From positions 1-64,000 of the forward strand of contig JAPLRP010000077.1 of assembly GCA_026399095.1 (NCBI GenBank): a DNA stretch of 64,000 nucleotides, read 5' to 3'. Positions 19,860 through 28,551 of this stretch are shown in pieces. The notes under the pieces were generated by a model. It saw nothing but the letters and a program-made list of their open reading frames with translations, searched no databases and was not told where the DNA came from. The position numbers and the translations under genes are program-made. The stretch is from Methylococcales bacterium (GTDB lineage: Bacteria; Pseudomonadota; Gammaproteobacteria; Methylococcales; Methylomonadaceae). The first letter of the stretch is position 1, and every line of letters begins with the position of its first letter.

Positions 19860-20831
19860 AGCAGCGGTATGCACCGGAGCATCCCATAGTTTTAGCAGGT
19901 CTTCATCCATCAAGCTTAACGTGATGGAGCAACCCGTCATATCGAGTGAGGTGGTAAAGTTACCGACCAAAGAACGAGCTATTATGATGCCGCGTTTTTC
20001 CCAGAATTGCGCTGCCAGATCATAAATAAGATACAACTCCATTAAAGGCGTTGCTCCAAAGCCGTTGACATGCAGTAATACTGTCTGGCCTTTTTGAGGG
20101 TTTAAGTCTTTATTAATCAGTGTGGCGATGTGTTCTACAATTTCTGTAGCACTCGTTAAGTTGATGGTTTCATGGCCCCGTTCACCATGAATACCAACGC
20201 CCATTTCCATTTCATTATCACTGATAATAAAGCTGGGTTTCCCCAGAGCCGGTAAGGTGCAACTATGCAATGCAACACCCATAGATGCAGTGGCTTGACT
20301 AACTTTGTCGCCTAGGGCTTTGCAAGTGGCCAAGTCAAAACCTTGTTCTGCAGCAGCCCCAACTATTTTCTCAACAATTAAAGTGCCGGCAACACCACGT
20401 CGGCCTGTGCTGTGAGTTTTGGGTAAAGAGACATCGTCACTGACTAAAACAGCTGCATTAGGGCAATCAAGCATTTCACCGGCCATTTCAAAATTCATGA
20501 CATCACCGGCATAATTCTTAACAATAAACAAAACACCACCACCATTTTCAACGGTCTGCGCAGCCGCTAACATTTGATCGGGGCTAGGTGAGGTAAAGAT
20601 TTGCCCTGGGCATGCAGCATCCAACATACCGATACCCACAAAACCGGTATGCAAAGGTTCATGACCAGAACCACCACCGGAAATTAAAGCAACCTTACCG
20701 GGTTTGGTCGGGTTATTACGACTGATAAAACGGGGTTGCTTGTTTAGTTTTATAATGTCGGCATGTGCTTTGGCAACCCCCAGCAAGCTTTCGTCTAACA
20801 GTGTGTCGATGGAATTAATAAATTTTTTCAT
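19842..20831 (-). CDS. dhaK: Dihydroxyacetone kinase, substrate-binding subunit DhaK
   Basis: A DhaK of 329 residues from ATG 20831. That start is preferred over the in-frame ATG at 20840 because AAGGA lies 9 nt upstream and because E. coli DhaK likewise begins MKK. Substrate-site motifs are SGGGSGHEPLHTGFVG near residue 52 and MGVGIHGERG, whose His (position 215, or 218 from the longer start) is the residue that binds dihydroxyacetone as a hemiaminal. Three base pairs or so separate it from the HAD phosphatase stop upstream (20844), so these two form an operon on the minus strand. The 3' end overlaps that of convergent dhaL. Confidence 0.92.
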   Translation of the reverse strand: MKKFINSIDTLLDESLLGVAKAHADIIKLNKQPRFISRNNPTKPGKVALISGGGSGHEPLHTGFVGIGMLDAACPGQIFTSPSPDQMLAAAQTVENGGGVLFIVKNYAGDVMNFEMAGEMLDCPNAAVLVSDDVSLPKTHSTGRRGVAGTLIVEKIVGAAAEQGFDLATCKALGDKVSQATASMGVALHSCTLPALGKPSFIISDNEMEMGVGIHGERGHETINLTSATEIVEHIATLINKDLNPQKGQTVLLHVNGFGATPLMELYLIYDLAAQFWEKRGIIIARSLVGNFTTSLDMTGCSITLSLMDEDLLKLWDAPVHTAALRWGC

Positions 20832-20843
20832 CCTCGTCATTCC

Positions 20844-21680
20844 TTAGCTTAGTGTTTGATTTTTTAGAGCATGGGTAATGGCTGTAATATCAGGCATAAC
20901 CCAAGTGGGTTGATAATCTGAGGCTTTTAAATCGTCTTCTGAAGAGATACCCGTTAACACCATAATGCTTCTGATACCAGTGCGAACAGCGCCTAAAATA
21001 TCAGTTTCAAGACGGTCACCAATAGCGACGGTTTCTTCCGGTGATGCGTTTAGTAACACAAGCGCCTGTTGATAGATAATCGGCTCGGGTTTTCCGATGA
21101 TAGATGGTGTTACACCGGTAGCGACTTCCAAGGCTGCTAAAATTGCACCATTACCATGAGTGACCCCCAATTCTGTGGGTAAAGTAGTATCGCCATTAGT
21201 GCCAATAAATTTCGCGCCCGCACGAATATTTAAGGTAGCTGTTGCTAATTTATGCCAGGTTAGGGTTTCATCTTTGCCGCATACAACAATGTCAGCACCT
21301 TTTTGGTTGGTGTCTTTATTGCTCACTTCATAGAGGTCAGTTAAGGTAAAGCCAAGTTCAATAAGTGGTTGGGTAATACCTTCTACACCGATTACAAATA
21401 CGCGAGTTTCGGTGGGCTTAACTTGTTTGCTTAAGTAAAGTGCTGTGGCAGTTCCTGAAGTCAGTATTTGGTCTTGAGTGACGGTTACGCCCATTTTTGC
21501 CAGCTTGGCCACATACTGTTCTGGCGTTAAACTGGCATTGTTGGTAGCCAAAATGAAGCGAATATTTAGCTTATATAAGGTATCAAAGAAGTCAGTTAAG
21601 CCTGCCATAGGCTCTGTGCCGTGCCATAAAACCCCGTCCATATCGATAATGAGTGCGCGTATATTGGTAAAAGCTTGCAT
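20844..21680 (-). CDS. HAD-IIA (NagD-type) phosphatase
   Basis: A 278-residue HAD phosphatase of subfamily IIA. Motif I is DMDGVLW (13-19), motif II is ATNNAS with the typical Asn pair, and motifs III/IV are GKPEP and AIGDRLETDI. The family includes p-nitrophenylphosphatase, 2-phosphoglycolate and sugar-phosphate phosphatases. Being directly upstream of dhaK, it may dephosphorylate a triose phosphate such as DHAP or glycerol phosphate, working against or alongside the kinase (inference). The 257-nt spacer upstream holds CGTCATT/AATGACG inverted arms near 21820-21860. Confidence 0.85.
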   Translation of the reverse strand: MQAFTNIRALIIDMDGVLWHGTEPMAGLTDFFDTLYKLNIRFILATNNASLTPEQYVAKLAKMGVTVTQDQILTSGTATALYLSKQVKPTETRVFVIGVEGITQPLIELGFTLTDLYEVSNKDTNQKGADIVVCGKDETLTWHKLATATLNIRAGAKFIGTNGDTTLPTELGVTHGNGAILAALEVATGVTPSIIGKPEPIIYQQALVLLNASPEETVAIGDRLETDILGAVRTGIRSIMVLTGISSEDDLKASDYQPTWVMPDITAITHALKNQTLS

Positions 21681-21937
21681 GATTTATTCTCGATAGAGAC
21701 TGTATGGGTCGTGGTTTGATAATTAATGGGCATTAGCATAACGTCCACTTAACAATGAAACAAGTAACAATGTTATAGGCACTGGTAAATTAGTTTCTAA
21801 TAAAAAACGTCACTGGATATTACGTCATTACAATCCCTGAATCAATGACGGCACTAAGACTTGTGCGAGAATTGATTTAGCATACTAGAGGCTTAAATGA
21901 CCTTATTGGGGCTTTCAGTTTAGGCGTTGATTATAGT

Positions 21938-22762
21938 TTAAAGAGAAAAACCGGTTATTCTACTGTAATTTTTGCTGATGTTCTCAAGATAGCGGGTCAT
22001 TAAATGATTTTCTGCAAAAGCAGGTATTAAGTCGAGTTTATCCTCGAAACTACCTTTTATTGATTCCAGAAAAGTATACCAGTAGCTTATATCATCATGT
22101 AATTTACCGGCAGAATCAAAAAAAAGCACGGATCCGGCGTGATTATAAGAGCCAAGTCGAGTTGGAAGGCGGGTAACAATGTCATTGTTATTGACGAATC
22201 TAAAGTAGCGATGCTTTAGCTCATTATCAATTTCCCTTGAATATTGCCTATCGCCTACGCGTGGTTGTCCGAAAGTATAAAGCCCGTTAATGGGCTTGTG
22301 TTCATCCAATGACAATCGTGCCGCACATAAAGTAGCTAGCGCGCCACCTAAACTATGTCCGGTAATCCATAGGGATTGTGCATAGATTTGTTTCTGCTTA
22401 AGGGTATCCATTAATGTTGGCCATACTGAATCTAGTGCAGTGTTAAATCCGCGATGGACTTTACCATGAGGGGTATTGGTAAAACCAATTTTTGCGTCAA
22501 TCATCCAATCTTGAATAGTTGTGGTTCCTCGAAAAGCAATAACAATTGCTGTTCCGTTATGGCCAATAAACAACTGGCTGTCAGTATCAATTGGCGATTT
22601 TTTGGCGCCACTGGTAATAAATTCAGAATGGAATCCGTGCTCTGTCATTTTCTGATAAATAACATCAGGTTTTTCGTAAGCTAATTGTGAACATAATGCC
22701 AGAGCGTTAGCATTTTTAATGGAAAATTTAGTATTGTTGGGTTCAATTGCGATAATACTCAT
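21938..22762 (-). CDS. Class 3 lipase family protein
   Basis: A 274-residue alpha/beta hydrolase of the fungal lipase_3 group. The oxyanion strand is IAFRGTTTIQDWMID, the nucleophile elbow is GHSLGGA, the Asp region is FGQPRVGD, and the final His is likely in SYNHAG. No signal peptide is visible (start MSIIAIEPNNTKF), so it appears cytoplasmic. That is unusual for a secreted lipase but common for this family in proteobacteria. Substrate unknown. It stands alone between spacers of 257 and 176 nt. Confidence 0.87.
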   Translation of the reverse strand: MSIIAIEPNNTKFSIKNANALALCSQLAYEKPDVIYQKMTEHGFHSEFITSGAKKSPIDTDSQLFIGHNGTAIVIAFRGTTTIQDWMIDAKIGFTNTPHGKVHRGFNTALDSVWPTLMDTLKQKQIYAQSLWITGHSLGGALATLCAARLSLDEHKPINGLYTFGQPRVGDRQYSREIDNELKHRYFRFVNNNDIVTRLPTRLGSYNHAGSVLFFDSAGKLHDDISYWYTFLESIKGSFEDKLDLIPAFAENHLMTRYLENISKNYSRITGFSL

Positions 22763-22938
22763 ATAAATTCCTTAATTTATAAATCGAATATAATGGTTTC
22801 ATGCTGATTTTATAGTGTGCGCTATACAAAACAGGCAAAGGCGACAACTAAAGAGTATAGACGACTATCTTTATTCGATTGATTCTGTCACGGGAAAAAG
22901 ACGGCTAACTAATAGCTAACATGCTTACTCAGCTTGGC

Positions 22939-23958
22939 TTAGTTGTCGGTTTTGGTATTTTGCACATTAAGCTCAGTTAAGATTTGTTGGGCTCTAATGT
23001 CAGCGCCAGAGGGGAGTTTTTCGGGTTTACTTATTATCCAAGCCGCTATGTCTTTCCAAGCGGTCGGTGCTTGTAGATCACGAAGCAACATATGGTAACC
23101 TTTTGAATATAAGGCGACAGTTTTTTCTGACTTATCTCTAGCAAGAAACCGTTTCAAGAACTGGTAAGTCGGTTCTTTGGGAATAATGTCGTCATTTTCG
23201 CCATACATCATTAACGTATTACCGTTTAATCGTGTTGCGCTATTAAAGGCTTCATCCATCAAATCAGTAAGGCCATAGATTGTTTCTACGCGAGTTGCTT
23301 TGATAACCAGGGGATCTCGTCCCAAAGCGCGAAGCATTTCGATGTTATCAGAGGGCATAACTTTTACGCCTTTACCTGTTAAGGTTAGCCATGGCAAACT
23401 ATGGGCTACAGTCCATAGTAAACTAGTTTGATACCAAGGCATGGTTGATCGCGCCCAAAGTGCAGGCGCAACTAGAATAACGCCTTCGACTGCCGGTCTG
23501 TTAGCTTGGCTCATTGCATTTATAACAATTGCACCACCCATACTTTCACCAACCAGATAAAGGGGGCGATTGGGGTAACGATTCTTTACTAACTGGATCA
23601 TAGTCAGTAAGTCATTTCTATAAGCAGTTGTGCCTGCCCATAAACCAAGTTTTGGTGAGGCACCAAAGCCACGCTGGTCGAAAGCAAAACAGGCAATACC
23701 TAATTTGCTTAGATACTGACCAGGCCCTTGAAAAAACAAGCTGTAATCATTAAAACCGTGTAATGCAATAATGATTGCTTGGGGCGATGAGTCGGGTAAC
23801 CATCGATGCAAAGGTAAGTTTACACCATCTTCTGTTATAAAAACGGCTTCTTTAAGTTGTGCGGTATTCGTTTTAGTGCCTGGCGGATAAGTCATAGGCA
23901 TACAACCAAGCAAGTTACTGAGTAACAGCGCCAAAATGACTGTGCGGGATAGTTTCAT
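22939..23958 (-). CDS. Lysophospholipase-like alpha/beta hydrolase, predicted lipoprotein
   Basis: A hydrolase_4 (monoacylglycerol lipase/PldB-like) protein. A longer in-frame start at 24009 overlaps moaE; the ATG at 23958 gives MKLSRTVILALLLSNLLGCMP, a clear lipoprotein signal with lipobox LLGC, and lies 4 nt after the moaE stop. Motifs are ALHGFNDYS (oxyanion), FDQRGFG, GESMGG (nucleophile Ser), GENDDIIP (acid) and GYHMLL (His). It would sit on a membrane facing the periplasm. The tight spacing to moaE suggests co-transcription with the molybdopterin genes, though no functional tie is known. Confidence 0.88.
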   Translation of the reverse strand: MKLSRTVILALLLSNLLGCMPMTYPPGTKTNTAQLKEAVFITEDGVNLPLHRWLPDSSPQAIIIALHGFNDYSLFFQGPGQYLSKLGIACFAFDQRGFGASPKLGLWAGTTAYRNDLLTMIQLVKNRYPNRPLYLVGESMGGAIVINAMSQANRPAVEGVILVAPALWARSTMPWYQTSLLWTVAHSLPWLTLTGKGVKVMPSDNIEMLRALGRDPLVIKATRVETIYGLTDLMDEAFNSATRLNGNTLMMYGENDDIIPKEPTYQFLKRFLARDKSEKTVALYSKGYHMLLRDLQAPTAWKDIAAWIISKPEKLPSGADIRAQQILTELNVQNTKTDN

Positions 23959-23962
23959 AAAC

Positions 23963-24415
23963 TCACACGGCTTTATAGCCATCTGTATTATGGGTAACCC
24001 AACGCTCATTTGATTGGTTTAAACGTTCTTTTTTCCAAAAAGGTGCTTTTGATTTAAGTGCTTCCATAATAAATCGGCTTGCGTCAAATGCATCGCCCCG
24101 ATGAGATGACCACACAGCCACTAAGACTATAGCTTCGTTGGGCAAAAGATCACCCACTCGATGAATAATCAAAGTATCAATTAGTTGCCATTGCTTCTGT
24201 GCATCAATAACAATGTTGGCGAGTTGTTTTTCAGTCATGCCGGGGTAATGTTCCAGCGTCATACCTATAACATTAGAACCCTCATTAAAGTCTCGCATCG
24301 TACCGATAAAAATACTGGTTGCACCAACAGTCCCAGAATTTAAAGTGTTGTCGTTCTCATAAGCCTGGAGTTCCCGGTAAGGCTCAAATAGCGACGAGCA
24401 GATTTTAATAGTCAT
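23963..24415 (-). CDS. moaE: Molybdopterin synthase catalytic subunit MoaE
   Basis: A 150-residue MoaE. Key motifs are FIGTMRDFNEG near the N-terminus, LEHYPGM, and the active-site segment WSSHRGDAFDASRF followed by SKAPFWKKE, which holds the conserved lysines. With MoaD it converts cyclic pyranopterin phosphate to molybdopterin. It starts 2 nt after the moaD stop, so the two subunits are co-translated. moaC is divergent 76 nt beyond moaD; moaA is not in the window. Confidence 0.94.
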   Translation of the reverse strand: MTIKICSSLFEPYRELQAYENDNTLNSGTVGATSIFIGTMRDFNEGSNVIGMTLEHYPGMTEKQLANIVIDAQKQWQLIDTLIIHRVGDLLPNEAIVLVAVWSSHRGDAFDASRFIMEALKSKAPFWKKERLNQSNERWVTHNTDGYKAV

Positions 24416-24417
24416 TC

Positions 24418-24651
24418 TTAGCCGCCGGTAACCGGTGGAAAAAAAGCGACTATGTCACCGTCTATAACCAAATAATCCCAGGCAACATAATCCATGTTAA
24501 CGGCTGCCAAGATATTGTCGGGTGTTGATTTGTGAGGGTTGGCTAGATTCCAGACTTCTTGGACAGTTAAAGAACAGGTAAAGCTTAGGTCATCTTCCGA
24601 GCGCCCAAGGCTTTCTTTTAAGCTGGCGAAATAACGCACTTTAATTGACAT
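24418..24651 (-). CDS. moaD: Molybdopterin synthase sulfur carrier MoaD
   Basis: A 77-residue ubiquitin-fold protein starting MSIKVRYFASLKE and ending in the required Gly-Gly tail (PPVTGG), which is adenylated by MoeB and carries the thiocarboxylate. It is first in a minus-strand operon with moaE and the lipoprotein hydrolase, and shares a 76-nt divergent promoter region with moaC. Confidence 0.93.
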   Translation of the reverse strand: MSIKVRYFASLKESLGRSEDDLSFTCSLTVQEVWNLANPHKSTPDNILAAVNMDYVAWDYLVIDGDIVAFFPPVTGG

Positions 24652-24727
24652 AATGATTCACCGAATTATCAAAACAATAGATAATAAAACACTTTAGGTA
24701 CTTTTTCTTATTAATTATCATATACAC

Positions 24728-25204
24728 ATGACGTACACACCACATTTTAATCAAGCTGGCGAAGCTCATATGGTCGATGTTGGCGAAAAAGCCATCACTC
24801 AGCGGTCAGCTGTAACCGAGGGTTATATTGAAATGCACCCCGATACGTTGCAGTTAATTATTGCCAACGAACACAAAAAAGGTGATGTTCTTGCAATAGC
24901 CAGAATTGCCGGCATTATGGCTTGCAAAAAAACAGCCGATTTAATTCCTCTTTGCCATCCTTTGCCCATTACGCATGTTGAAATTAACCTGGATGCTGAT
25001 ATTCAAAATAACCGAATTCGTTGTCAAACGACCGTAAAAACAACCGGTCAAACCGGTATAGAAATTGAAGCCTTGTGTGCTACGCAAATTGCTCTGCTAA
25101 CTATTTATGATATGTGCAAAGGGGTTGATCGGGGTATGGTTATTCAGTCGGTCAAGTTGTTGGAGAAAGAGGGGGGTAAATCAGGTCATTGGCAACGTGT
25201 TTGA
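24728..25204 (+). CDS. moaC: Cyclic pyranopterin monophosphate synthase MoaC
   Basis: A 158-residue MoaC. Family motifs are [13 protein letters not shown] near the N-terminus, the [15 protein letters not shown] block with the conserved Lys and His, and [10 protein letters not shown]...[11 protein letters not shown]. It acts on the MoaA product to make cPMP. No RBS of note is seen before the ATG. It is divergent from moaD-moaE. Confidence 0.95.
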   Translation: MTYTPHFNQAGEAHMVDVGEKAITQRSAVTEGYIEMHPDTLQLIIANEHKKGDVLAIARIAGIMACKKTADLIPLCHPLPITHVEINLDADIQNNRIRCQTTVKTTGQTGIEIEALCATQIALLTIYDMCKGVDRGMVIQSVKLLEKEGGKSGHWQRV

Positions 25205-25278
25205 GCCATTATAGCCAGCAATTGATTAGCTGAATTTGATACACTAGACACTTAAACAAGATTACCTTAGAGACAATT

Positions 25279-26322
25279 ATGCCGATTACCTTAAAAGAGC
25301 TTGCCAGTTTTTGTGATGCACAGATTGTGGGAGGGGATATAGCAACTGTGATTTATTCTGCTGCGGATATACAATCGGCAAAGACAGGGCAGGTAACACA
25401 GTTGACCAGTCTTAAATATGTTAAGCACTTTGAAAGTTCAATGGCCTCTGCCTGCTTTATTGCTGAGGGTTTTACGGTTGATACTATCCCTGAAAACATA
25501 GCTTTACTGGTTTGTAAGGATCCGGAGATGAGCTTTATAAAGGCCTTGGAAATACTGCACCCAGCCAGGGTTTATAGTCCTCAAATTGCCCCTCAGGCCG
25601 TGCTTGAAAATAATGTAACCTTAGGTAATAAAGTTTATATTGGGCCTTATGCGGTCATCGGTGAGAATGTAACGATTGGTGATGGAACCACCATTTTGGC
25701 AGGCGCTTATCTAGGTAAAAATGTAAAGGTGGGTAAAAACTGTCAAATTTATCCTTATGCGGTTATCTATGATGATGTGGTGCTGGGCGATAATGTCATT
25801 ATTCATTCTGGGGCGATTATTGGGGCTGATGGTTTCGGGTATAAATTTAGAAATTATCGACATGTTAAAGTGCCACAAGTCGGTAATGTTGTTATTGATG
25901 ATAATGTTGAAATTGGCGCTAACACTTGTATTGATAGGGGTGCGCTAGGTAGTACGGTAATAGGGTCGGGTACTAAAATCGATAATTTGGTACAGGTGGG
26001 TCACAATAACAAGGTTGGAAAAAACGTCATTATGTGTGGTTTAACCGGCGTTTCCGGTTCATGTAACATTGAAGATTATGCCATCTTGGCGGGCAGTTCC
26101 GGTGTCGCTGATCATGTTACTATTGGCCAAGGGGCCGTAGTAATGGCACGTTCAGGTGTTGCTGGCGATGTAAAAGCCGGTGCTCATGTTTTTGGTAGTC
26201 CGGCAAAAGATAAAAAGACGGCCTACAAAGAACAGATTGCACTGAGTAAACTGCCGGAGTTATTAAAGAAAGTAAAGTTGCTGGAAGAAAAAATCCAAGC
26301 CTTAGAGAAAGCGGCAGATTAG
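25279..26322 (+). CDS. lpxD: UDP-3-O-acylglucosamine N-acyltransferase LpxD
   Basis: A 347-residue LpxD of lipid A synthesis. An N-terminal uridine-binding domain (about 1-100) is followed by hexapeptide repeats of the left-handed beta helix (for example NKVYIGPYAVIGENVTIGDG), with the catalytic His likely in VQVGHNN. A C-terminal coiled segment (LPELLKKVKLLEEKIQALEK) forms the ACP-binding helices. The usual neighbours bamA, fabZ and lpxA are absent; it lies between moaC and ubiG. A second lpxD in the canonical cluster is therefore possible. Confidence 0.93.
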   Translation: MPITLKELASFCDAQIVGGDIATVIYSAADIQSAKTGQVTQLTSLKYVKHFESSMASACFIAEGFTVDTIPENIALLVCKDPEMSFIKALEILHPARVYSPQIAPQAVLENNVTLGNKVYIGPYAVIGENVTIGDGTTILAGAYLGKNVKVGKNCQIYPYAVIYDDVVLGDNVIIHSGAIIGADGFGYKFRNYRHVKVPQVGNVVIDDNVEIGANTCIDRGALGSTVIGSGTKIDNLVQVGHNNKVGKNVIMCGLTGVSGSCNIEDYAILAGSSGVADHVTIGQGAVVMARSGVAGDVKAGAHVFGSPAKDKKTAYKEQIALSKLPELLKKVKLLEEKIQALEKAAD

Positions 26323-26428
26323 CCTTCAATTATAATTATTTAATTAAAAACAGTGTTCATCAGAACAACATATAACTAATTCCCCACTATTATAGTAAAC
26401 TATATCTATACACAATCGGTTAAGTAAA

Positions 26429-27136
26429 ATGACAGCAAAAGACAACGTACATTTACACGAAATTAATAAATTTGGCTCTATGGCAGAGCGTTGGTGGGAT
26501 ACTCAGGGAGAGTTTAAAACCCTGCATGATATTAACCCGCTACGTATTCAATTTATCCAGAGTTTTGTTGATATTGCCGGTAAACGTGTTGTTGATGTTG
26601 GTTGTGGCGGTGGTATTTTAACTGAGGGCTTAGCTAAACTTGGCGCTGATGCTCTGGGAATTGATCTGAGTGAAGAGTTAATTGATATTGCTGATTTACA
26701 TGGTTTAGAATCAGGGGTTAATGCAAAATATGAAAAGATTAGTGCAGAGACCTTGGCACAGCAGCAACCTGAAGCTTTTGATCATGTTACCTGCATGGAA
26801 ATGCTTGAACATGTTCCTGATCCCGGTTCAATAATTGCAGCTTGCGCTACCTTGGTAAAGCCTGGTGGTATGGTGTTTTTTTCTACCTTAAATCGTAAAC
26901 CTAAAGCTTATTTATTGGCGATTGTTGCAGCAGAACATGTGCTGCAAATGTTGCCTAAAGGCACCCATGATTATAAAACGTTTATCAAACCATCTGAATT
27001 GAGTCAGTCTGCACGCGCTGCAGGTCTTGAGCTACAAGGCATGGTAGGGATTGAATACAATCCGTTTAATAAACAATTTAATCTTGGCAAAGATATTGAT
27101 GTTAATTACATCGCGGCATTTAAACGTATTGAGTAG
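26429..27136 (+). CDS. ubiG: Ubiquinone biosynthesis O-methyltransferase UbiG
   Basis: A 235-residue SAM methyltransferase that does both O-methylations of the ubiquinone ring. The family N-terminus KFGSMAERWWD is clear, motif I is VDVGCGGG, and FFSTLNRKPKAYLLAIVAAEHVLQMLPKGTHDY is the UbiG-specific membrane-associated segment (shown here as a label; it spans about residues 150-182). Six nucleotides separate it from mupP. Quinone supply links it loosely to sqr later in the window. Confidence 0.94.
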   Translation: MTAKDNVHLHEINKFGSMAERWWDTQGEFKTLHDINPLRIQFIQSFVDIAGKRVVDVGCGGGILTEGLAKLGADALGIDLSEELIDIADLHGLESGVNAKYEKISAETLAQQQPEAFDHVTCMEMLEHVPDPGSIIAACATLVKPGGMVFFSTLNRKPKAYLLAIVAAEHVLQMLPKGTHDYKTFIKPSELSQSARAAGLELQGMVGIEYNPFNKQFNLGKDIDVNYIAAFKRIE

Positions 27137-27142
27137 TGGTTG

Positions 27143-27823
27143 ATGCCGACTGATTTTAAATTATCTTGTGTATTGTTTGATCTTGATGGAACCTTAGTCG
27201 ATACCGCCCCGGATTTAGTTTCATGTCTAAACAAGGCATTAATAAAACATGGATTTACAGTCATTACTAGCGACAAAGTAAAACCCTTTATTTCCTTTGG
27301 TGCAGTGGCAATGGTTAATGCAAGCCTTAAAGAATCAGCATCAAAAGAGCTTAAGGCAACAGTTGTGGAAACCATGCTTGATATTTATCAAAACAACATT
27401 GCAGAACATTCAGTTTTTTTTGAGGGTATCTTGGACACACTGGATGCTATAGAAGCACAAGGACTTAAATGGGGGGTAGTGACTAATAAACGTGAACGAT
27501 TTACCGATCCGTTGATGGCTGCCTTAAATTTAACAGATCGTGCTGCTTGTATCATAAGTGGCGATACCACTGGAAACCCGAAACCTCATCCAGAACCGAT
27601 GTTGGCAGCCTGCAAAAGAGCAGACGTAATACCTCAGGAATGTGTTTACATTGGTGATGCCAGTCATGATATAAAAGCAGGAAAAAATGCACAAATGAAA
27701 ACATTGGCCGCTCTTTATGGTTACATTAACGCAGATGACACGCCAGAAACCTGGGGGGCTGATGCTTTAATCAAGTCCCCTAAGCAACTAACTGATTGGA
27801 TAAATTCAGCTCTATGTCTTTAA
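27143..27823 (+). CDS. mupP: HAD phosphatase, probable N-acetylmuramate 6-phosphate phosphatase MupP
   Basis: A 226-residue HAD hydrolase, motif I DLDGTLVDT, motif II VVTNKR, motif III GNPKPHPEP, motif IV YIGDASHD. It resembles Gph (phosphoglycolate phosphatase), but the order ubiG - HAD - YciK-like SDR is that of Pseudomonas PA3171-3173, where the HAD is MupP of cell-wall recycling. That context decides the call. A TTG directly precedes in frame at 27140; ATG 27143 is preferred. The 3' end overlaps the SDR gene by 10 nt. Confidence 0.75.
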   Translation: MPTDFKLSCVLFDLDGTLVDTAPDLVSCLNKALIKHGFTVITSDKVKPFISFGAVAMVNASLKESASKELKATVVETMLDIYQNNIAEHSVFFEGILDTLDAIEAQGLKWGVVTNKRERFTDPLMAALNLTDRAACIISGDTTGNPKPHPEPMLAACKRADVIPQECVYIGDASHDIKAGKNAQMKTLAALYGYINADDTPETWGADALIKSPKQLTDWINSALCL

Positions 27824-28542
27824 AAAAACAAGTCATATTAATTACTGGAGCCGGTGGTGGTTTAGGTAGTGTTGCAGCTTTGACACTTGCTACAAACGGC
27901 GCGCATGTCATTTTACTGGATAAAAACATCACTAAATTAGAAGTGGTTTATGATGCTATTTTGGCGGCTTCTGCCCCAGAACCTATTATTTATCCATTTG
28001 ACCTTGCCGGTGCCAATGAAAATGACTATCAGGAATTAGCTAATAAAATTACTGAAGAGTATGGTTCATTGCAAGGCTTGTTGCATTCGGCGGTTGAGTT
28101 TAGTTCATTTACACCTATCTCCCAATTTGGTACTAAAGAGTGGGGACATACCTTAAATGTAAACTTAAACGCTGCCTTTCTCTTAACGCGGGTGTTATTG
28201 CCGGTACTGGAAAAGAGTCAACATGCGTCGATTGTCTTTACCTCAGATTCTTCAGCCAGAAAGTCTCAAGCCTATTCAGGCGCCTATGGCGTTTCTAAAA
28301 TAGCCATGGAAGGTTTGGCTAAAATCCTGTCTGAAGAGCTTGAGTCAGGTAACAAAGTAAGAGTTAATACCTTAGTGCCGGGTGCGGTTGATTCACCCTT
28401 AAGAAAACGCGCCTATCCTGCAGAAGATAAAACCAAATTACCGACAATGGAATCCCTGGGACCCGCATACCTTTACTTGTTTGGTGCTCAAAGCATTGGC
28501 GTAACAGGGCAGCTGATTAATGCTGCAACTTTTCACTTATAA
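27814..28542 (+). CDS. Short-chain dehydrogenase, YciK family
   Basis: A 242-residue SDR. The cofactor motif is TGAGGGLG, the catalytic Ser lies in FTSDSS, and the Tyr/Lys pair in YGVSK. A TTG at 27796 would add six residues, but the ATG at 27814 begins the typical MSLKKQVILITGAG and overlaps mupP by 10 nt. The E. coli homologue YciK has no settled substrate. It is 9 nt upstream of sufT, so ubiG-mupP-yciK-sufT probably form one transcript. Confidence 0.87.
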   Translation: MSLKKQVILITGAGGGLGSVAALTLATNGAHVILLDKNITKLEVVYDAILAASAPEPIIYPFDLAGANENDYQELANKITEEYGSLQGLLHSAVEFSSFTPISQFGTKEWGHTLNVNLNAAFLLTRVLLPVLEKSQHASIVFTSDSSARKSQAYSGAYGVSKIAMEGLAKILSEELESGNKVRVNTLVPGAVDSPLRKRAYPAEDKTKLPTMESLGPAYLYLFGAQSIGVTGQLINAATFHL

Positions 28543-28551
28543 CTCAATTTT

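Noticed and set aside
20832-20840. ATG at 20840 as the dhaK start
   Set aside because: AAGGA would lie only about 1-2 nt before it, whereas ATG 20831 has proper spacing and matches the E. coli DhaK N-terminus.
24652-24727. Molybdenum-cofactor riboswitch between moaD and moaC
   Set aside because: The spacer is only 76 nt and AT-rich, too short and without the expected conserved boxes.
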